Source: Natronococcus amylolyticus DSM 10524 (GTDB lineage Archaea; Halobacteriota; Halobacteria; Halobacteriales; Natrialbaceae). From it: a stretch of 64,000 nt of DNA. This document shows, in pieces, positions 55,929 through 64,000 of the stretch. Under the pieces are notes generated by a model. It worked only from the letters and a program-made list of their open reading frames with translations, was not told the DNA's origin and made no database searches. The position numbers and the translations under genes are program-made. The stretch is taken from NCBI RefSeq assembly GCF_000337675.1, contig NZ_AOIB01000016.1, positions 75,057-139,056 on the forward strand. The letters run 5' to 3'. The number at the start of each line of letters is the position of its first letter. The stretch's first letter is position 1.

Positions 55929-56462
55929 ATGCAAACACCCACCATCAACCGACTCGAGAGCCGCCTCGGAGGCGTAACCATAGACGGACGGCCCCACCAG
56001 CTGGGCGTCTGGGCGATCTTCGGACTGCGCCTGCTCATGGGCTGGGTCATGCTCGCGGCGGGCTGGGCCAAACTCGTCGGTGACTTTAGCGCCTACGGCT
56101 ACCTGGCGAACGTCGACCCGGCGAGCCCGGCTAGCGCGATCTTCGGCGCGATGGCGGCGAACGGGACGCTGATGGCGGCCGTCGATGTGATCGTCCCGGT
56201 CACGCAGGTGCTGATCGGTGTCGCGCTGCTCGCCGGCGCGTTCGTCCGTCTGGCCGCGCTGGGCGCCTCGATCCAGATGGTGATGTTCTACTTCGGTAGC
56301 TGGGACGTCGCCGGCGGACTGGTCAACGATCAGCTCGTCTACGCCGCGGTGTTCCTGGCTCTCGGAGCCCTCGCCGCGGGACGGATCCTCGGCCTCGACC
56401 GCTACCTCGAGAGCCACCCGATCGTCGAGCGGTACCCGAAACTCCGGTACCTGCTCGGCTGA
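55929..56462 (+). CDS. DoxX-family membrane protein
   Basis: A 177-residue protein with four membrane helices of the DoxX/DoxD type: GLRLLMGWVMLAAGWAKLVG first, then DVIVPVTQVLIGVALLAGAF, VMFYFGSWDVAGGLVNDQLV, and LALGALAAGRILGLD. DoxX-like proteins are linked to quinone or thiol redox chemistry in some organisms; a role here cannot be stated. ATG 55929 is preferred; a longer frame from 55887 has no support. TATATAGG at about 55877-55885 is a candidate promoter. Confidence 0.88.
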   Translation: MQTPTINRLESRLGGVTIDGRPHQLGVWAIFGLRLLMGWVMLAAGWAKLVGDFSAYGYLANVDPASPASAIFGAMAANGTLMAAVDVIVPVTQVLIGVALLAGAFVRLAALGASIQMVMFYFGSWDVAGGLVNDQLVYAAVFLALGALAAGRILGLDRYLESHPIVERYPKLRYLLG

Positions 56463-56550
56463 TCGCCGACCGACTCTCGTTCCCGCTCTTTTCATATCGT
56501 CTTCAGCTGAAAGAGGAACGCCCAAAAGTGGGCTTCCCCTAGGCCGGCGT

Positions 56551-57372
56551 ATGGCAACAGTAGACCGGGCGGACGGTCGGGTGAGATCGCTCCTCGTCGC
56601 CGTCTTCCTCTCGGTCGCCGCGATCGTCGCGTCGCAGTTTACGACGCTCCCGGCGTTCCTGCTCGATCCCGCGCTGCTCGAGTCGCCGGCGGAGGCATCG
56701 AACACGGCAACGTTCGTCCTGCTGACGCTGAACTTCCTGGGTTTCTTCCTCGTCGGCGGATTCTACCTCTGGTGGACCGAACGCGGCTGGGACTGGCTCG
56801 ACCTGCGGATGCCGACGCGGCGCGGCTGGGGATACGTGCTGGCCGGGATCGTCGGCAGCATCGTGTTCGTAATGCTCGTTAACATCGTCGCAACGGTGCT
56901 GCAGCTTCCCTCCTCGGAGAATCAGGTCGTCGAACTGATCGGCGACGATCCGAACATGGTCCTGCTCATGATCGTCGTCGTCTTCCTCTTCAACGCACCG
57001 GCCGAGGAGTTTCTTTTCCGGAACGTGGTTCAGAAGCGCCTGTACGCCGCCTTCTCGCGAATGGGCGCCGTCGTCGTCACGAGCGTCATCTTCGCACTGA
57101 TTCACATCCCCGCGTACGCGCTGGCAGCCGACGGCGGACTCGCTCCCCTCGGCGCGATCGGCGTCTCGCTGACGGTCGTGTTCTTCGGCTCGATCATCTT
57201 CGGCTACCTCTACGCGAAAACGGACAACCTCATCGTGCCGACGGCGGCCCACGCCGCGTTCAACGCCTTCCAGTTCGCGATCCTCTATCTCGTCTTACGC
57301 TTTGCACCCGAGGAGGCCGAAGAGATGACGGCGATGGCCGTCGACGTCGCGCTGGCACTAGCTCCGTTCTGA
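56551..57372 (+). CDS. CPBP intramembrane metalloprotease (CAAX-like)
   Basis: A 273-residue membrane protein of the ABI/CPBP family. All motifs are present: EEFLFR (E152, E153, R157), FALIH with His185, and HAAFN (H234, N238), within about eight helices. Members cut prenylated or other membrane-bound peptides; in prokaryotes the targets are mostly unknown. Confidence 0.92.
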   Translation: MATVDRADGRVRSLLVAVFLSVAAIVASQFTTLPAFLLDPALLESPAEASNTATFVLLTLNFLGFFLVGGFYLWWTERGWDWLDLRMPTRRGWGYVLAGIVGSIVFVMLVNIVATVLQLPSSENQVVELIGDDPNMVLLMIVVVFLFNAPAEEFLFRNVVQKRLYAAFSRMGAVVVTSVIFALIHIPAYALAADGGLAPLGAIGVSLTVVFFGSIIFGYLYAKTDNLIVPTAAHAAFNAFQFAILYLVLRFAPEEAEEMTAMAVDVALALAPF

Positions 57373-57395
57373 GTTCCTGACTGCGGTTCGTCCCG

Positions 57396-57404
57396 CTTAT
57401 TATG
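57396..57404 (+). promoter_or_regulatory. TATA-like element of hjc
   Basis: CTTATTATG is centred 27 bases before ATG 57427, the leaderless spacing. Confidence 0.5.
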
Positions 57405-57426
57405 ACGCAGTGGAGACCTATCGGGT

Positions 57427-57945
57427 ATGTCCCACGCGAAGGGCGGCCGCCGCGAACGGGAGCTCGTCAACGCGCTCGACGAGGCCGGGTTCGCGGTGAT
57501 GCGCGCGCCCGCCAGCGGTGCGGCGACGGACCGCGAACTCCCCGACGTGCTCGCCGGCGACGGCGACACCTTCTACGCGATCGAGGCGAAATCGAGCGCG
57601 GGCGACCCCATCTACCTCACCGGCGAGGAGGTCGAGGCGCTGACCTACTTCGCCCAGAACTTCGGCGCAAAACCCCGCATCGGCGTCCGTTTCGACCGCG
57701 AGGACTGGTACTTCTTCCACCCCGCGGACCTCCACGTCACCGACGGCGGGAACTACCGCGTCAAGAAGGAGACCGCGCTCGCCGACGGCACCGACTTTCC
57801 CGAGTTCGTCGGCGACTCGGCGAAGGTCACCCTCGAGGAGGTCGACCAGCCCGACGCTGGCCCCGACGAGGACGTCGTCCGCGTGCTCAACGCCGTCAAG
57901 CAGGGCGTGATGGACGTCGAGGAGGCCGCGGAGCTGCTCGAGTAG
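57427..57945 (+). CDS. hjc: Holliday junction resolvase Hjc
   Basis: Archaeal structure-specific endonuclease that cuts four-way junctions during recombination. The 172 residues show the nuclease-core residues: [15 protein letters not shown] (Glu), RELPDVLAG (Asp) and [10 protein letters not shown] (Glu and Lys of ExK). A C-terminal extension of about 45 acidic residues follows the core, longer than in crenarchaeal Hjc. The convergent histidine kinase gene ends three bases away. Confidence 0.93.
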   Translation: MSHAKGGRRERELVNALDEAGFAVMRAPASGAATDRELPDVLAGDGDTFYAIEAKSSAGDPIYLTGEEVEALTYFAQNFGAKPRIGVRFDREDWYFFHPADLHVTDGGNYRVKKETALADGTDFPEFVGDSAKVTLEEVDQPDAGPDEDVVRVLNAVKQGVMDVEEAAELLE

Positions 57946-57948
57946 TCG

Positions 57949-59622
57949 CTACCGACTCGAGGCCTCGGCGGCCGGGAGCCGAACCGTGACGACGCTGCCG
58001 CGGGGCTGGTTCTCCGCAAACGAGAGGTCGCCCGACGACAGCGAGACCGTCCACTTCACCAGCCAGAGCCCGAAGCCGCTGCCGTGCTCGAGGGGAGTTT
58101 CCGCGTTGGCCTCGAGCGCGGTGAGTTCCTGCTCCGGAATCCCGGGCCCGTTGTCGGCGACCTCGATCCGGACGGTGTCGTTCTCACCGACGACGCGAAC
58201 GGAGACCGACGGTCGCTCCCCATCGTTGTGAAGCACCGCGTTCTCGATCAGATTCTCGATCGCAGTCCGGAAGCTCTCCTCGTCGATAACGGTGACAGGG
58301 CCGATCCCGCCGTCGAGATCGACGGTGAACTGCGCCTGCGGATACTCGCCTCGAGCGTCCTCGACTACCCGTTCGACGACCGTCGTGGCCGATGCGGTCG
58401 TCCGGTCGTCCCGGGAGTCGATCGCCCGCTCGAACTGGCGGGCTTTCTCGCTCAACTCGACGACGCGAGTCGCGCTCGCTCGAGCCCGGTCGACGTACTC
58501 GCGGTCCGCCGGCTGGACCCGTTCCTCGAGGAGGTCGAGATAGCCGACGGTCACGTTCAGGTCGTTGCGGATGTTGTGACGAAACACGCGCTGGAGCACG
58601 CTGCGTCGCTCGCGCTCGATGAGCTGCGTGACGTCGTCCAGGTAGATGACCCGCCCGGTGTTCCGTCCGAGACCGTCGGTCAGTTCGATCGTTCGGGGCC
58701 GAAACACCCGTCGGCCAGCATCCGTCTCGACGACGTGTTCGCCGCCGTCGACGTCGAGTTCGGACGGGAGCGCCACCTCGATGTCGGTTCCGACCGTCTC
58801 GTCGCTGAGCAACTCCCGCGCGGTGGCGTTGGCGTCCAGCAGCCGGCCGTCGGCGTCGACGACGACGACGCCGTCGTCCAGCGCGTCGAGCAGTCGCGAC
58901 CGGGCTACGGGGACGACGTCGATAAGGCGGGTGGTGAAGATGCCGACGCCGAAGAGAACGGCCGTGACAGCGAACCCGATTGGCGTCGGATCGACCGCCG
59001 GATGGGGCCAGCCGCGGAAGACGTACGCGATCCCGACGACCCATGGGACGACGACGCCGAGGGCGATGACGAACGACTGTTTCTGGTAGATCGCGGGCTG
59101 TCCGATCGCCGTCAGCAAGAGGAGCACCGCCCCCAGCGCGAGGAGTCCCCATCCGAACGCCGCGAACAGCCAGAATCCCGGCCCTCGACTCCGTTCCAGG
59201 ACCGCCGTCTCCCCGACGGTGACGACGGCGAACTCCGCGTAGAACAGCCCGTGGCTCTGGGTGGTGAGCACGACCAGGACGGTCAGTACGGGCCCGACGA
59301 ACAGGGCCGTGACGAGTCGACGAGTCACCCAGCGGTCACGTCCGGAGTACCGCAGTACGAACAGCACGAACCAGATCGGTGCCGTCGTGACGCCGAGGTA
59401 CTTCACCGCGGTGAGGACGACGTACGCCGTCGGATCGAGCGTGAACAGTCGAGCCATCGACCCGATAACCCAGACGGCGACGGCCAGGACCATACAGACG
59501 AACAACCGGCCGAGCGGCTTCTCCGAGTGGTTGCGCCCGACGTAGACCGCCAGGGCGATCATCAACCCCGCAGCGACGAAGTGGCTCACCCAGATTATGT
59601 CCGAACCGGTCACCCCATGCAC
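57949..59622 (-). CDS. Membrane histidine kinase with PAS domain
   Basis: A 557-residue sensor kinase. An N-terminal 7-TM sensor of the haloarchaeal type (residues about 8-235) is followed by a PAS-like domain (about 240-335), the phosphoacceptor box FRHNIRNDLNV with His349, the N box ENLIENAVLHND, the G1 box DNGPGIP and the G2 box GSGFGLWLVKW. It autophosphorylates and would pass phosphate to a response regulator, but none is encoded next to it, so it is an orphan here. Signal unknown. Confidence 0.94.
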   Translation of the reverse strand: MHGVTGSDIIWVSHFVAAGLMIALAVYVGRNHSEKPLGRLFVCMVLAVAVWVIGSMARLFTLDPTAYVVLTAVKYLGVTTAPIWFVLFVLRYSGRDRWVTRRLVTALFVGPVLTVLVVLTTQSHGLFYAEFAVVTVGETAVLERSRGPGFWLFAAFGWGLLALGAVLLLLTAIGQPAIYQKQSFVIALGVVVPWVVGIAYVFRGWPHPAVDPTPIGFAVTAVLFGVGIFTTRLIDVVPVARSRLLDALDDGVVVVDADGRLLDANATARELLSDETVGTDIEVALPSELDVDGGEHVVETDAGRRVFRPRTIELTDGLGRNTGRVIYLDDVTQLIERERRSVLQRVFRHNIRNDLNVTVGYLDLLEERVQPADREYVDRARASATRVVELSEKARQFERAIDSRDDRTTASATTVVERVVEDARGEYPQAQFTVDLDGGIGPVTVIDEESFRTAIENLIENAVLHNDGERPSVSVRVVGENDTVRIEVADNGPGIPEQELTALEANAETPLEHGSGFGLWLVKWTVSLSSGDLSFAENQPRGSVVTVRLPAAEASSR

Positions 59623-59841
59623 AAGTTACCTCCTTCGTCGCCGAGCGAAGCGGCCTACTTCCCCCGTCGGCGCTTCCTCGGCCCCGCCGACGGCATTCGA
59701 ACGCTGTTCTCCCATCGTTCTATTTCGCATTCACACTCCAATGAATTTATTGTACGATAGTATAGTATAGTGTGTGAACAGGTTAGAACAGCGTGTCTTC
59801 GGGACGCCATCTCGAGCAGCGTCTTCCGAAGGATCGATCGA

Positions 59842-60063
59842 TCAGTTCCCATCAGTTCGGTCGTATCGGGGATGGGCCTCCTCGAACGGGGCCCAGCCCA
59901 GTCCCATCAGCGCCGCGAAGATGAGGACGAACGCGAGCCCGGTTAGTCCGACCGGAAGCCCAAGGAGAGACAGACCGAACGTGCCGATCGCCGACAGCGC
60001 CACGACACTCTCGACGATGGCCCGAACGGCGCTGAACGCACCAGTCCCGTCTGCACCGATCAC
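59842..60063 (-). CDS. Small two-TM membrane protein
   Basis: A 73-residue protein with two hydrophobic segments (about 13-30 and 35-55) and the tail GWAPFEEAHPRYDRTDGN. Composition fits a real small haloarchaeal membrane protein, but there is no known family. It lies 23 bases before the acyl-CoA dehydrogenase stop codon side (same strand). Confidence 0.55.
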   Translation of the reverse strand: MIGADGTGAFSAVRAIVESVVALSAIGTFGLSLLGLPVGLTGLAFVLIFAALMGLGWAPFEEAHPRYDRTDGN

Positions 60064-60086
60064 GGCAGCCGCTACCCTCGGCCGTC

Positions 60087-61943
60087 CTAAATGCTTCCTG
60101 ACGGGTTTTCGATACCGTCGACGCCCGGGAGCCGATCGGGATCGACCGACGCGTACTGGACGATCGGATCGAACGCCTCGAGCGCGAACCGATCCTCGCT
60201 CGTGATCCCCCGGCCTTCTGGCTCCTCGAGTTCGTTCGCGACGAACCGCTTCGCGACGAGCGCCGTTCGGGCGTCTCCGTCCTCGATCTCCGACTGGGAA
60301 CGGTCGAGCAACAGCGCGGCGGTGAAGACGTCGAACACGTAGTGGGCCAGGCGCTTGGCCGATAGCTGGGCGTACTCGACGTCCTCGCCGGCGAGCGTCG
60401 CGAGCGCGGTCAGCAGCTCGTGATACTCGCTCTCGACGGTCTCGAGGGAGTCGGCGAGTGTCGGGTGGGAGACGCCCTCGAGTCGGTCCTCGATCGCCTC
60501 CCGCAGCGGTTCGTGGGCGTCCTCGCGCTCGAGGGCCCGCAGGACGTCCAGCGAGAGGACGTTCTCGGTGCCCTCCCAGATCGGGAGCACCTGCGCGTCC
60601 CGGAGCATGCGGTTGGTGACGAAGTCGTTTACGTAGCCGTTGCCGCCGTGGATCTCCATCCCGTAGGAGGCGGTGTCGACGGCCATCCGAGCGGTGCGCA
60701 GCTTCGCGATCGGGATCAGCAGTCGCATCAGCCGGTAGGCGTCGTCGACTTTGTCGCCGTTCTGGCCGGTCCGTTCCGCCCGCTCTCGCTCCGAAAGCAA
60801 CCGCGAGGCCTCGAAAACGTACGTCGTCGCGGCCTCGTGGTCGACCGCCATGTCGACCAGATCCGCCCGCATCAGCGGGTGCTGGTCGATCGGCTTCCCG
60901 AACGCCTCCCGATTCGCGGCGTAGATCTTGCTCTCGAGCAGTACTCGACCTACGATCCCGCAGGACGCGGCGGCGTTCGACAGCCGCTCGAGGTTGAGCA
61001 TCTCGGCCATCTGCCGGAACCCGTTTTCTTCCTCGCCGACGAGAATCGCCGTCGCGCCGGTGAACTCGACTTCGCCCGTCGGCACCGAGATCGTCCCCAG
61101 TTTGTCCTTCAGGCGGCGGTAGCGCTGGTCGTTGACCTCCTCTGGCGCGAGGGGTCCGTCCTCGAGCAGGCCGCCCTTCGTCACCGAATCGTCGACGCGG
61201 TCGGGGTCGGCGTGGGGAACGAGAAACATCGAAAGCCCCGCGGTCCCCTCGGGCGCGTCCTCAGTCCGGGCCAGCGCGAGCGTCCCCTCGGCGTCGACGT
61301 TCGAGCAGAACCACTTCTCCCCGTACAGGCGCCAGCACTCGCTCTCCTCGTCGTACTCGGCGCGAGTCTCGTTTGCGCCGACGTCGCTCCCGCCCTGCTT
61401 CTCGGTGAGAAACATCGCCCCCTCGATCAGCCCGTCATAGTCGCGACTCGTCAGCGCCTCGAGGTAGGGCTCGAGCGACTCGTCGCCGAACCTCTCGAGG
61501 ACGAGCGCCGCGCCGGCGGTCATCGCCACCGGGCAGTCGAAGCCGGGGTCGGCGTAGCAAAGCAGGTACTGCATCGCGAGGTTGTGCGACAGCGGCATTG
61601 GCTCGTCGCGGCCGGGTGGGGCCTCGAAGACGTCGGCGACGATCCCGGCCTCGTAGGCGAGGCGTTCGTTCTCGACCTGTTCGGCGGGATAGCGTACCCG
61701 ATTCTGAATCTCGCCGTGTTTGTTGTAGGGCTCGAGTTCGGGTCCGTGATCGTCGATGTAGTCGGCGTTGTCGGCGATCACGTGGCCGACGGTCTCGCCG
61801 AACGCCTCGAGGCGGGGTTCGGCCCACTCGAACGCCTCGTCGGCGTACGTTCGGCGGAGTTCGCGCTGCAGGGTCCGATCGAGTTCCCAGTAGTTGACGT
61901 TCCGGCCCTCCTCGTAGCGGCCGTAGTCGATCCCGTCGTCCAT
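60087..61943 (-). CDS. Acyl-CoA dehydrogenase (AidB-like)
   Basis: FAD enzyme of 618 residues that oxidises acyl-CoA to enoyl-CoA or a related substrate. Seen are GAMFLTEKQGGSDVGANET, YGEKWFCSN, the FAD loops with NLERLSNAAASCGIVGRVL, HGGNGYVNDF and IWEGTENVLSLDVLRAL. The AidB-like branch is longer than standard dehydrogenases, as here. ATG 61943 (MDDGIDYGRYEEGRN) starts the conserved part; the extra 15 codons to 61988 are not family-like. It is not next to other beta-oxidation genes. Confidence 0.92.
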   Translation of the reverse strand: MDDGIDYGRYEEGRNVNYWELDRTLQRELRRTYADEAFEWAEPRLEAFGETVGHVIADNADYIDDHGPELEPYNKHGEIQNRVRYPAEQVENERLAYEAGIVADVFEAPPGRDEPMPLSHNLAMQYLLCYADPGFDCPVAMTAGAALVLERFGDESLEPYLEALTSRDYDGLIEGAMFLTEKQGGSDVGANETRAEYDEESECWRLYGEKWFCSNVDAEGTLALARTEDAPEGTAGLSMFLVPHADPDRVDDSVTKGGLLEDGPLAPEEVNDQRYRRLKDKLGTISVPTGEVEFTGATAILVGEEENGFRQMAEMLNLERLSNAAASCGIVGRVLLESKIYAANREAFGKPIDQHPLMRADLVDMAVDHEAATTYVFEASRLLSERERAERTGQNGDKVDDAYRLMRLLIPIAKLRTARMAVDTASYGMEIHGGNGYVNDFVTNRMLRDAQVLPIWEGTENVLSLDVLRALEREDAHEPLREAIEDRLEGVSHPTLADSLETVESEYHELLTALATLAGEDVEYAQLSAKRLAHYVFDVFTAALLLDRSQSEIEDGDARTALVAKRFVANELEEPEGRGITSEDRFALEAFDPIVQYASVDPDRLPGVDGIENPSGSI

Positions 61944-62020
61944 ACCCTGGTACTCGGTCCCAACTGCCAAAAAACGAAAGCTATCCAACGCGTTTCCCGT
62001 TCTCGAGCGTTGTTGCAGGG

Positions 62021-62671
62021 TCAGGCCGTCGCGGGTCGGCCCCGTCCCGCCGGCCGCTTCTCGAGTCGCGTGCGGGGGAAGACGTACACCCGCAGCGACT
62101 CGGGGACGACGCCGTTTGGCGCGACCGTCGCGTGGGGGTAGACGGCGCCGACGACGGGAACGTCGGACGCGTAGTTCTCGTTCGTCGCGTAGTCGGCGAC
62201 GGAGTCGCCCGTGGCCTGAATCCGGACCGCGTCGGCCCGCAGGTCCGAGACGTCGACGACCGTGAGCCGGTCGCCAGTCTCACGGTCGACGACCGTATCG
62301 CCCGACCGGAGCGCGTGGCGGTCGCAGTAGACCGGGCCGGCCGCGTTCTCGTCGACGAACACCGTCTCGCCGCAGTCGTGGCAGCCGACGGCTCGTTCGC
62401 CGGGCGGGGGCGTTCGCCCTTCGTTGATCTCGATGGCGACGCGGCGGACGTGCTTGCACCGTACCCCGCGGAAGACGTGATCGGGGCAGGTACAGCGTCC
62501 GCCCTCGAGGTCGACGAGGTAGGTGTGGTCGCTCGCGGACTCGACCTCGTAGAGCCCCTCGCCGAGCGCCAGCACCGACATCGGTTCGGTGCGGGCGCGG
62601 CGCGAGCGCTCCTCGAGGCCGTCGTCGGACGGTACTGGAAGTGGTGTCTTCGGTGACGCTGTTGTTTTCAT
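62021..62671 (-). CDS. SWIM zinc-finger protein
   Basis: A 216-residue protein. A SWIM finger lies near residues 60-85: GGRCTCPDHVFRGVRCKHV (CxC...CxH). A second metal site, GCHDCGETVFVD with later CDRH, follows at about 94-120, then a beta-rich domain of unknown type ending LEKRPAGRGRPATA. SWIM fingers bind DNA or proteins; in haloarchaea the role is unknown. ATG 62671 (MKTTASPKTPLP) is chosen over the frame reaching 62797. Confidence 0.82.
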   Translation of the reverse strand: MKTTASPKTPLPVPSDDGLEERSRRARTEPMSVLALGEGLYEVESASDHTYLVDLEGGRCTCPDHVFRGVRCKHVRRVAIEINEGRTPPPGERAVGCHDCGETVFVDENAAGPVYCDRHALRSGDTVVDRETGDRLTVVDVSDLRADAVRIQATGDSVADYATNENYASDVPVVGAVYPHATVAPNGVVPESLRVYVFPRTRLEKRPAGRGRPATA

Positions 62672-62922
62672 GGGTGCGTCGGGAGTGATTCGCCGGCTGA
62701 CGGCCGGCTCCGTGGTCGACTGGCTGTTCGACGTCTCTAGGCGAGCCATCGAAATAACGGGTCTGCTTGCCAGTGCTTGCTCGAATTTTATATGCACTGC
62801 CCGATTTCGGCCGCCTCGGCGGCTCTGGCGACTGGCCAGGTATCGGGGCCCGGAACGAAACGGCGCGACGCTCGAGCGGCGCTTCGAAGCGCTTTTGGCC
62901 GGGCCGGGGAAACCGTCGGGTA

Positions 62923-63180
62923 ATGCTCGAGCGCGAGCGGATCATCGAAATAGTCGTGGCCGTGACGTCCGTCTTCCTGATGCTCGGCGCCATGGTCGCC
63001 ATCGGCGGCGAGTACGGAGGTGCGGACAGCGCCCTCTCCCCCGAGGGCGGCGAGATGCTCGTCGGCGTTATCATCGGCTTCATCTTCCTGCTAACCGCAG
63101 TCGGGATCGGACTGGCGTACCTGCTGAACGACCCGGCCGACGGCCTCGACGACGACGCGGACGCACAGAACGCAGCGTAG
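62923..63180 (+). CDS. Two-TM protein (DUF7472-like)
   Basis: An 85-residue membrane protein, MLERERIIEIVVAVTSVFLM at the start and EGGEMLVGVIIGFIFLLTAV in the second helix, ending in an acidic tail DDDADAQNAA. It resembles a small conserved haloarchaeal family (recalled as DUF7472). Function unknown. Confidence 0.75.
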   Translation: MLERERIIEIVVAVTSVFLMLGAMVAIGGEYGGADSALSPEGGEMLVGVIIGFIFLLTAVGIGLAYLLNDPADGLDDDADAQNAA

Positions 63181-63252
63181 GCGGCGACGGTTCATGCCTC
63201 GAACCGCCTTACCCCCTGTAGCCGCCGGCGAGCCGAGGACTCGGCTTCGTGA

Positions 63253-63432
63253 CTACTCCTCCTCGAGTTCGTCGACCCGTTGCTCGAGGGCCGCGATCCG
63301 TCGCTCGTAGCCGCGCTTTCTGTCGAGATACTCGTGGATACCGATGATCAGCAACAGCGGAATTCCAAGGAAAAACACCGTCAGTAACAGGACCACGAGT
63401 AGCTCCGGACCACCGGGGACCTGAAGTGTCAT
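63253..63432 (-). CDS. Small single-TM protein with coiled-coil tail
   Basis: A 59-residue protein starting MTLQVPGGPELLVVLLLTVF, with one membrane segment (about 9-31) and a basic/acidic coiled-coil tail YERRIAALEQRVDELEEE. ATG 63432 is taken; the longer frame from 63459 adds nine residues only. Such proteins are frequent in haloarchaea; no function known. Confidence 0.7.
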   Translation of the reverse strand: MTLQVPGGPELLVVLLLTVFFLGIPLLLIIGIHEYLDRKRGYERRIAALEQRVDELEEE

Positions 63433-63570
63433 CGTCCCGCGACTACCGGCCGGTCTCACATAAAACTGCGTTCGGACCGACGTGTTCGGCCACAGATTCG
63501 CCGCTTTCCTTCTGTCCCGGCACCCGTAACCGGTGGTGGGTGTTGGTTGCCAAACGGATGGCTCGAGCGG

Positions 63571-63999
63571 TCAGTCTCCGGCTGCCGACTCCTCGCTTCC
63601 CTCGCGCCAGTCCTCGAGTTCGTCCTCGTCGGTCTGCTCGATGCGTTTCTCGTAGTAGGCCATCGGGTGCGGAATACGCTCACAGAGGTCGTCCTTGTTC
63701 ACGCAGTCGCCGTAGGACTGCATCGTCGCACAGGAGGGCGGGGAGTACTCCGTCGGCGACGTCTCGCCGCCGATGTGGTCGGTCTGATAGCGGGTCATCT
63801 CCTCGCCGAACGAGGAATTCACCCGGTAGAGTTCGACGATCTCGTCGGTCGACATCCCGATGCTCGTCAGGAAGGCGGTGATCGCAAAGCGGGAGTGGTG
63901 GGGCAGGTGTTCGCCCTTCTGGATGTCGTCCAGCAGCGCCTTCATACACGGCGGGAACAGGTCGGGAACGACGGTGTCGATCTCGCGGGTGAGATCGAG
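63571..63999 (-). CDS. priL: DNA primase large subunit (C-terminal part)
   Basis: The gene runs off the window end; 142 codons plus stop are visible. The piece EIDTVVPDLFPPCMKALLDD, then KGEHLPHHSRFAITAFLTSIG, SPPSCATMQSYGDCVNKDDLC and CERIPHPMAYYEKR, is the C-terminal iron-sulfur domain of PriL, with the Cys ligands of the 4Fe-4S cluster visible. PriL supports primer synthesis by PriS in replication. The tail DELEDWREGSEESAAGD is an acidic haloarchaeal extension. Confidence 0.95.
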   Translation of the reverse strand, partial: LDLTREIDTVVPDLFPPCMKALLDDIQKGEHLPHHSRFAITAFLTSIGMSTDEIVELYRVNSSFGEEMTRYQTDHIGGETSPTEYSPPSCATMQSYGDCVNKDDLCERIPHPMAYYEKRIEQTDEDELEDWREGSEESAAGD

Positions 64000-64000
64000 T

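Noticed and set aside
58084-59760. 558-codon open frame antisense to the histidine kinase
   Set aside because: The minus strand carries H, N, G1 and G2 boxes in order; the antisense frame has none of its own.
59655-59852. 65-codon ORF upstream of the histidine kinase
   Set aside because: It overlaps the promoter side of the kinase gene, and its basic, Cys/His-containing product has no homology or halophilic composition.

Overview
This 64 kb window is chromosomal DNA from a haloarchaeon (class Halobacteria). The basis is archaeal information-processing genes (TATA-binding protein, an RFC-family clamp-loader subunit, eIF1A, Hjc resolvase, RNase Z, the primase large subunit), very high GC, strongly acidic proteins, and many start codons lying about 25-35 bases behind an AT-rich TATA element, as expected for leaderless haloarchaeal transcripts. 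Many small proteins belong to families that I know only from haloarchaea. I cannot name the genus from sequence alone. Long antisense reading frames, a by-product of high GC, were left out.

Layout. 0-5 kb: end of a DUF5789 protein, then a metal locus with a two-HMA Cu+-type P1B ATPase, an exported His-rich miniprotein, a membrane-tethered winged-helix protein with a Met/His-rich outer loop, and, divergent to it, the internally deleted remains of a CopB-type ATPase. 5-13 kb: a divergent acetyl-CoA synthetase, hisG, a PQQ-like propeller protein, a gene-free stretch with a strong hairpin, a winged-helix gene, tbp, tRNA G10 methyltransferase and a nucleoside deoxyribosyltransferase-like gene. 13-18 kb: RidA, thioesterase, a membrane protein, rfcC, a DUF7282 surface protein, RNase Z, and a zinc-ribbon protein. 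18-28 kb: a GCS2-type gamma-glutamyl ligase directly followed by a class I amidotransferase, an aldo/keto reductase, a coupled HTTM/DCC membrane pair, a DUF460 RuvC-like protein, eIF1A, and a PLP aminotransferase. 28-38 kb: a frameshifted small gene, two transporters, a halocyanin-like lipoprotein with a long acidic tail, metY-metX, serB, and an MscS channel. 38-48 kb: an EamA transporter preceded by a possible leader ORF, serA, hisI, a coiled-coil protein, UspA, HPP and glmM. 47-53 kb: a surface-glycan flavoured group (glmM, FkbM methyltransferase, flippase, GNAT, polysaccharide deacetylase). 53-64 kb: SAH/deoxyadenosine-type deaminase and ahcY, DoxX, CPBP protease, hjc, histidine kinase, acyl-CoA dehydrogenase, SWIM protein, and the start-less part of priL.

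How genes fit together. metY-metX make homocysteine, and ahcY with the neighbouring deaminase handle S-adenosylhomocysteine and related nucleosides, so methionine/methyl-cycle functions recur. serA and serB give two of the three steps to serine. hisG and hisI are unlinked, as is common in haloarchaea. The most system-like loci are the metal locus at 0.35-4.95 kb, the ligase/amidotransferase pair at 18.6-20.5 kb, and the HTTM-DCC pair at 21.7-23.6 kb. There is no integrase, intact transposase, CRISPR array, tRNA or rRNA that I can recognise.
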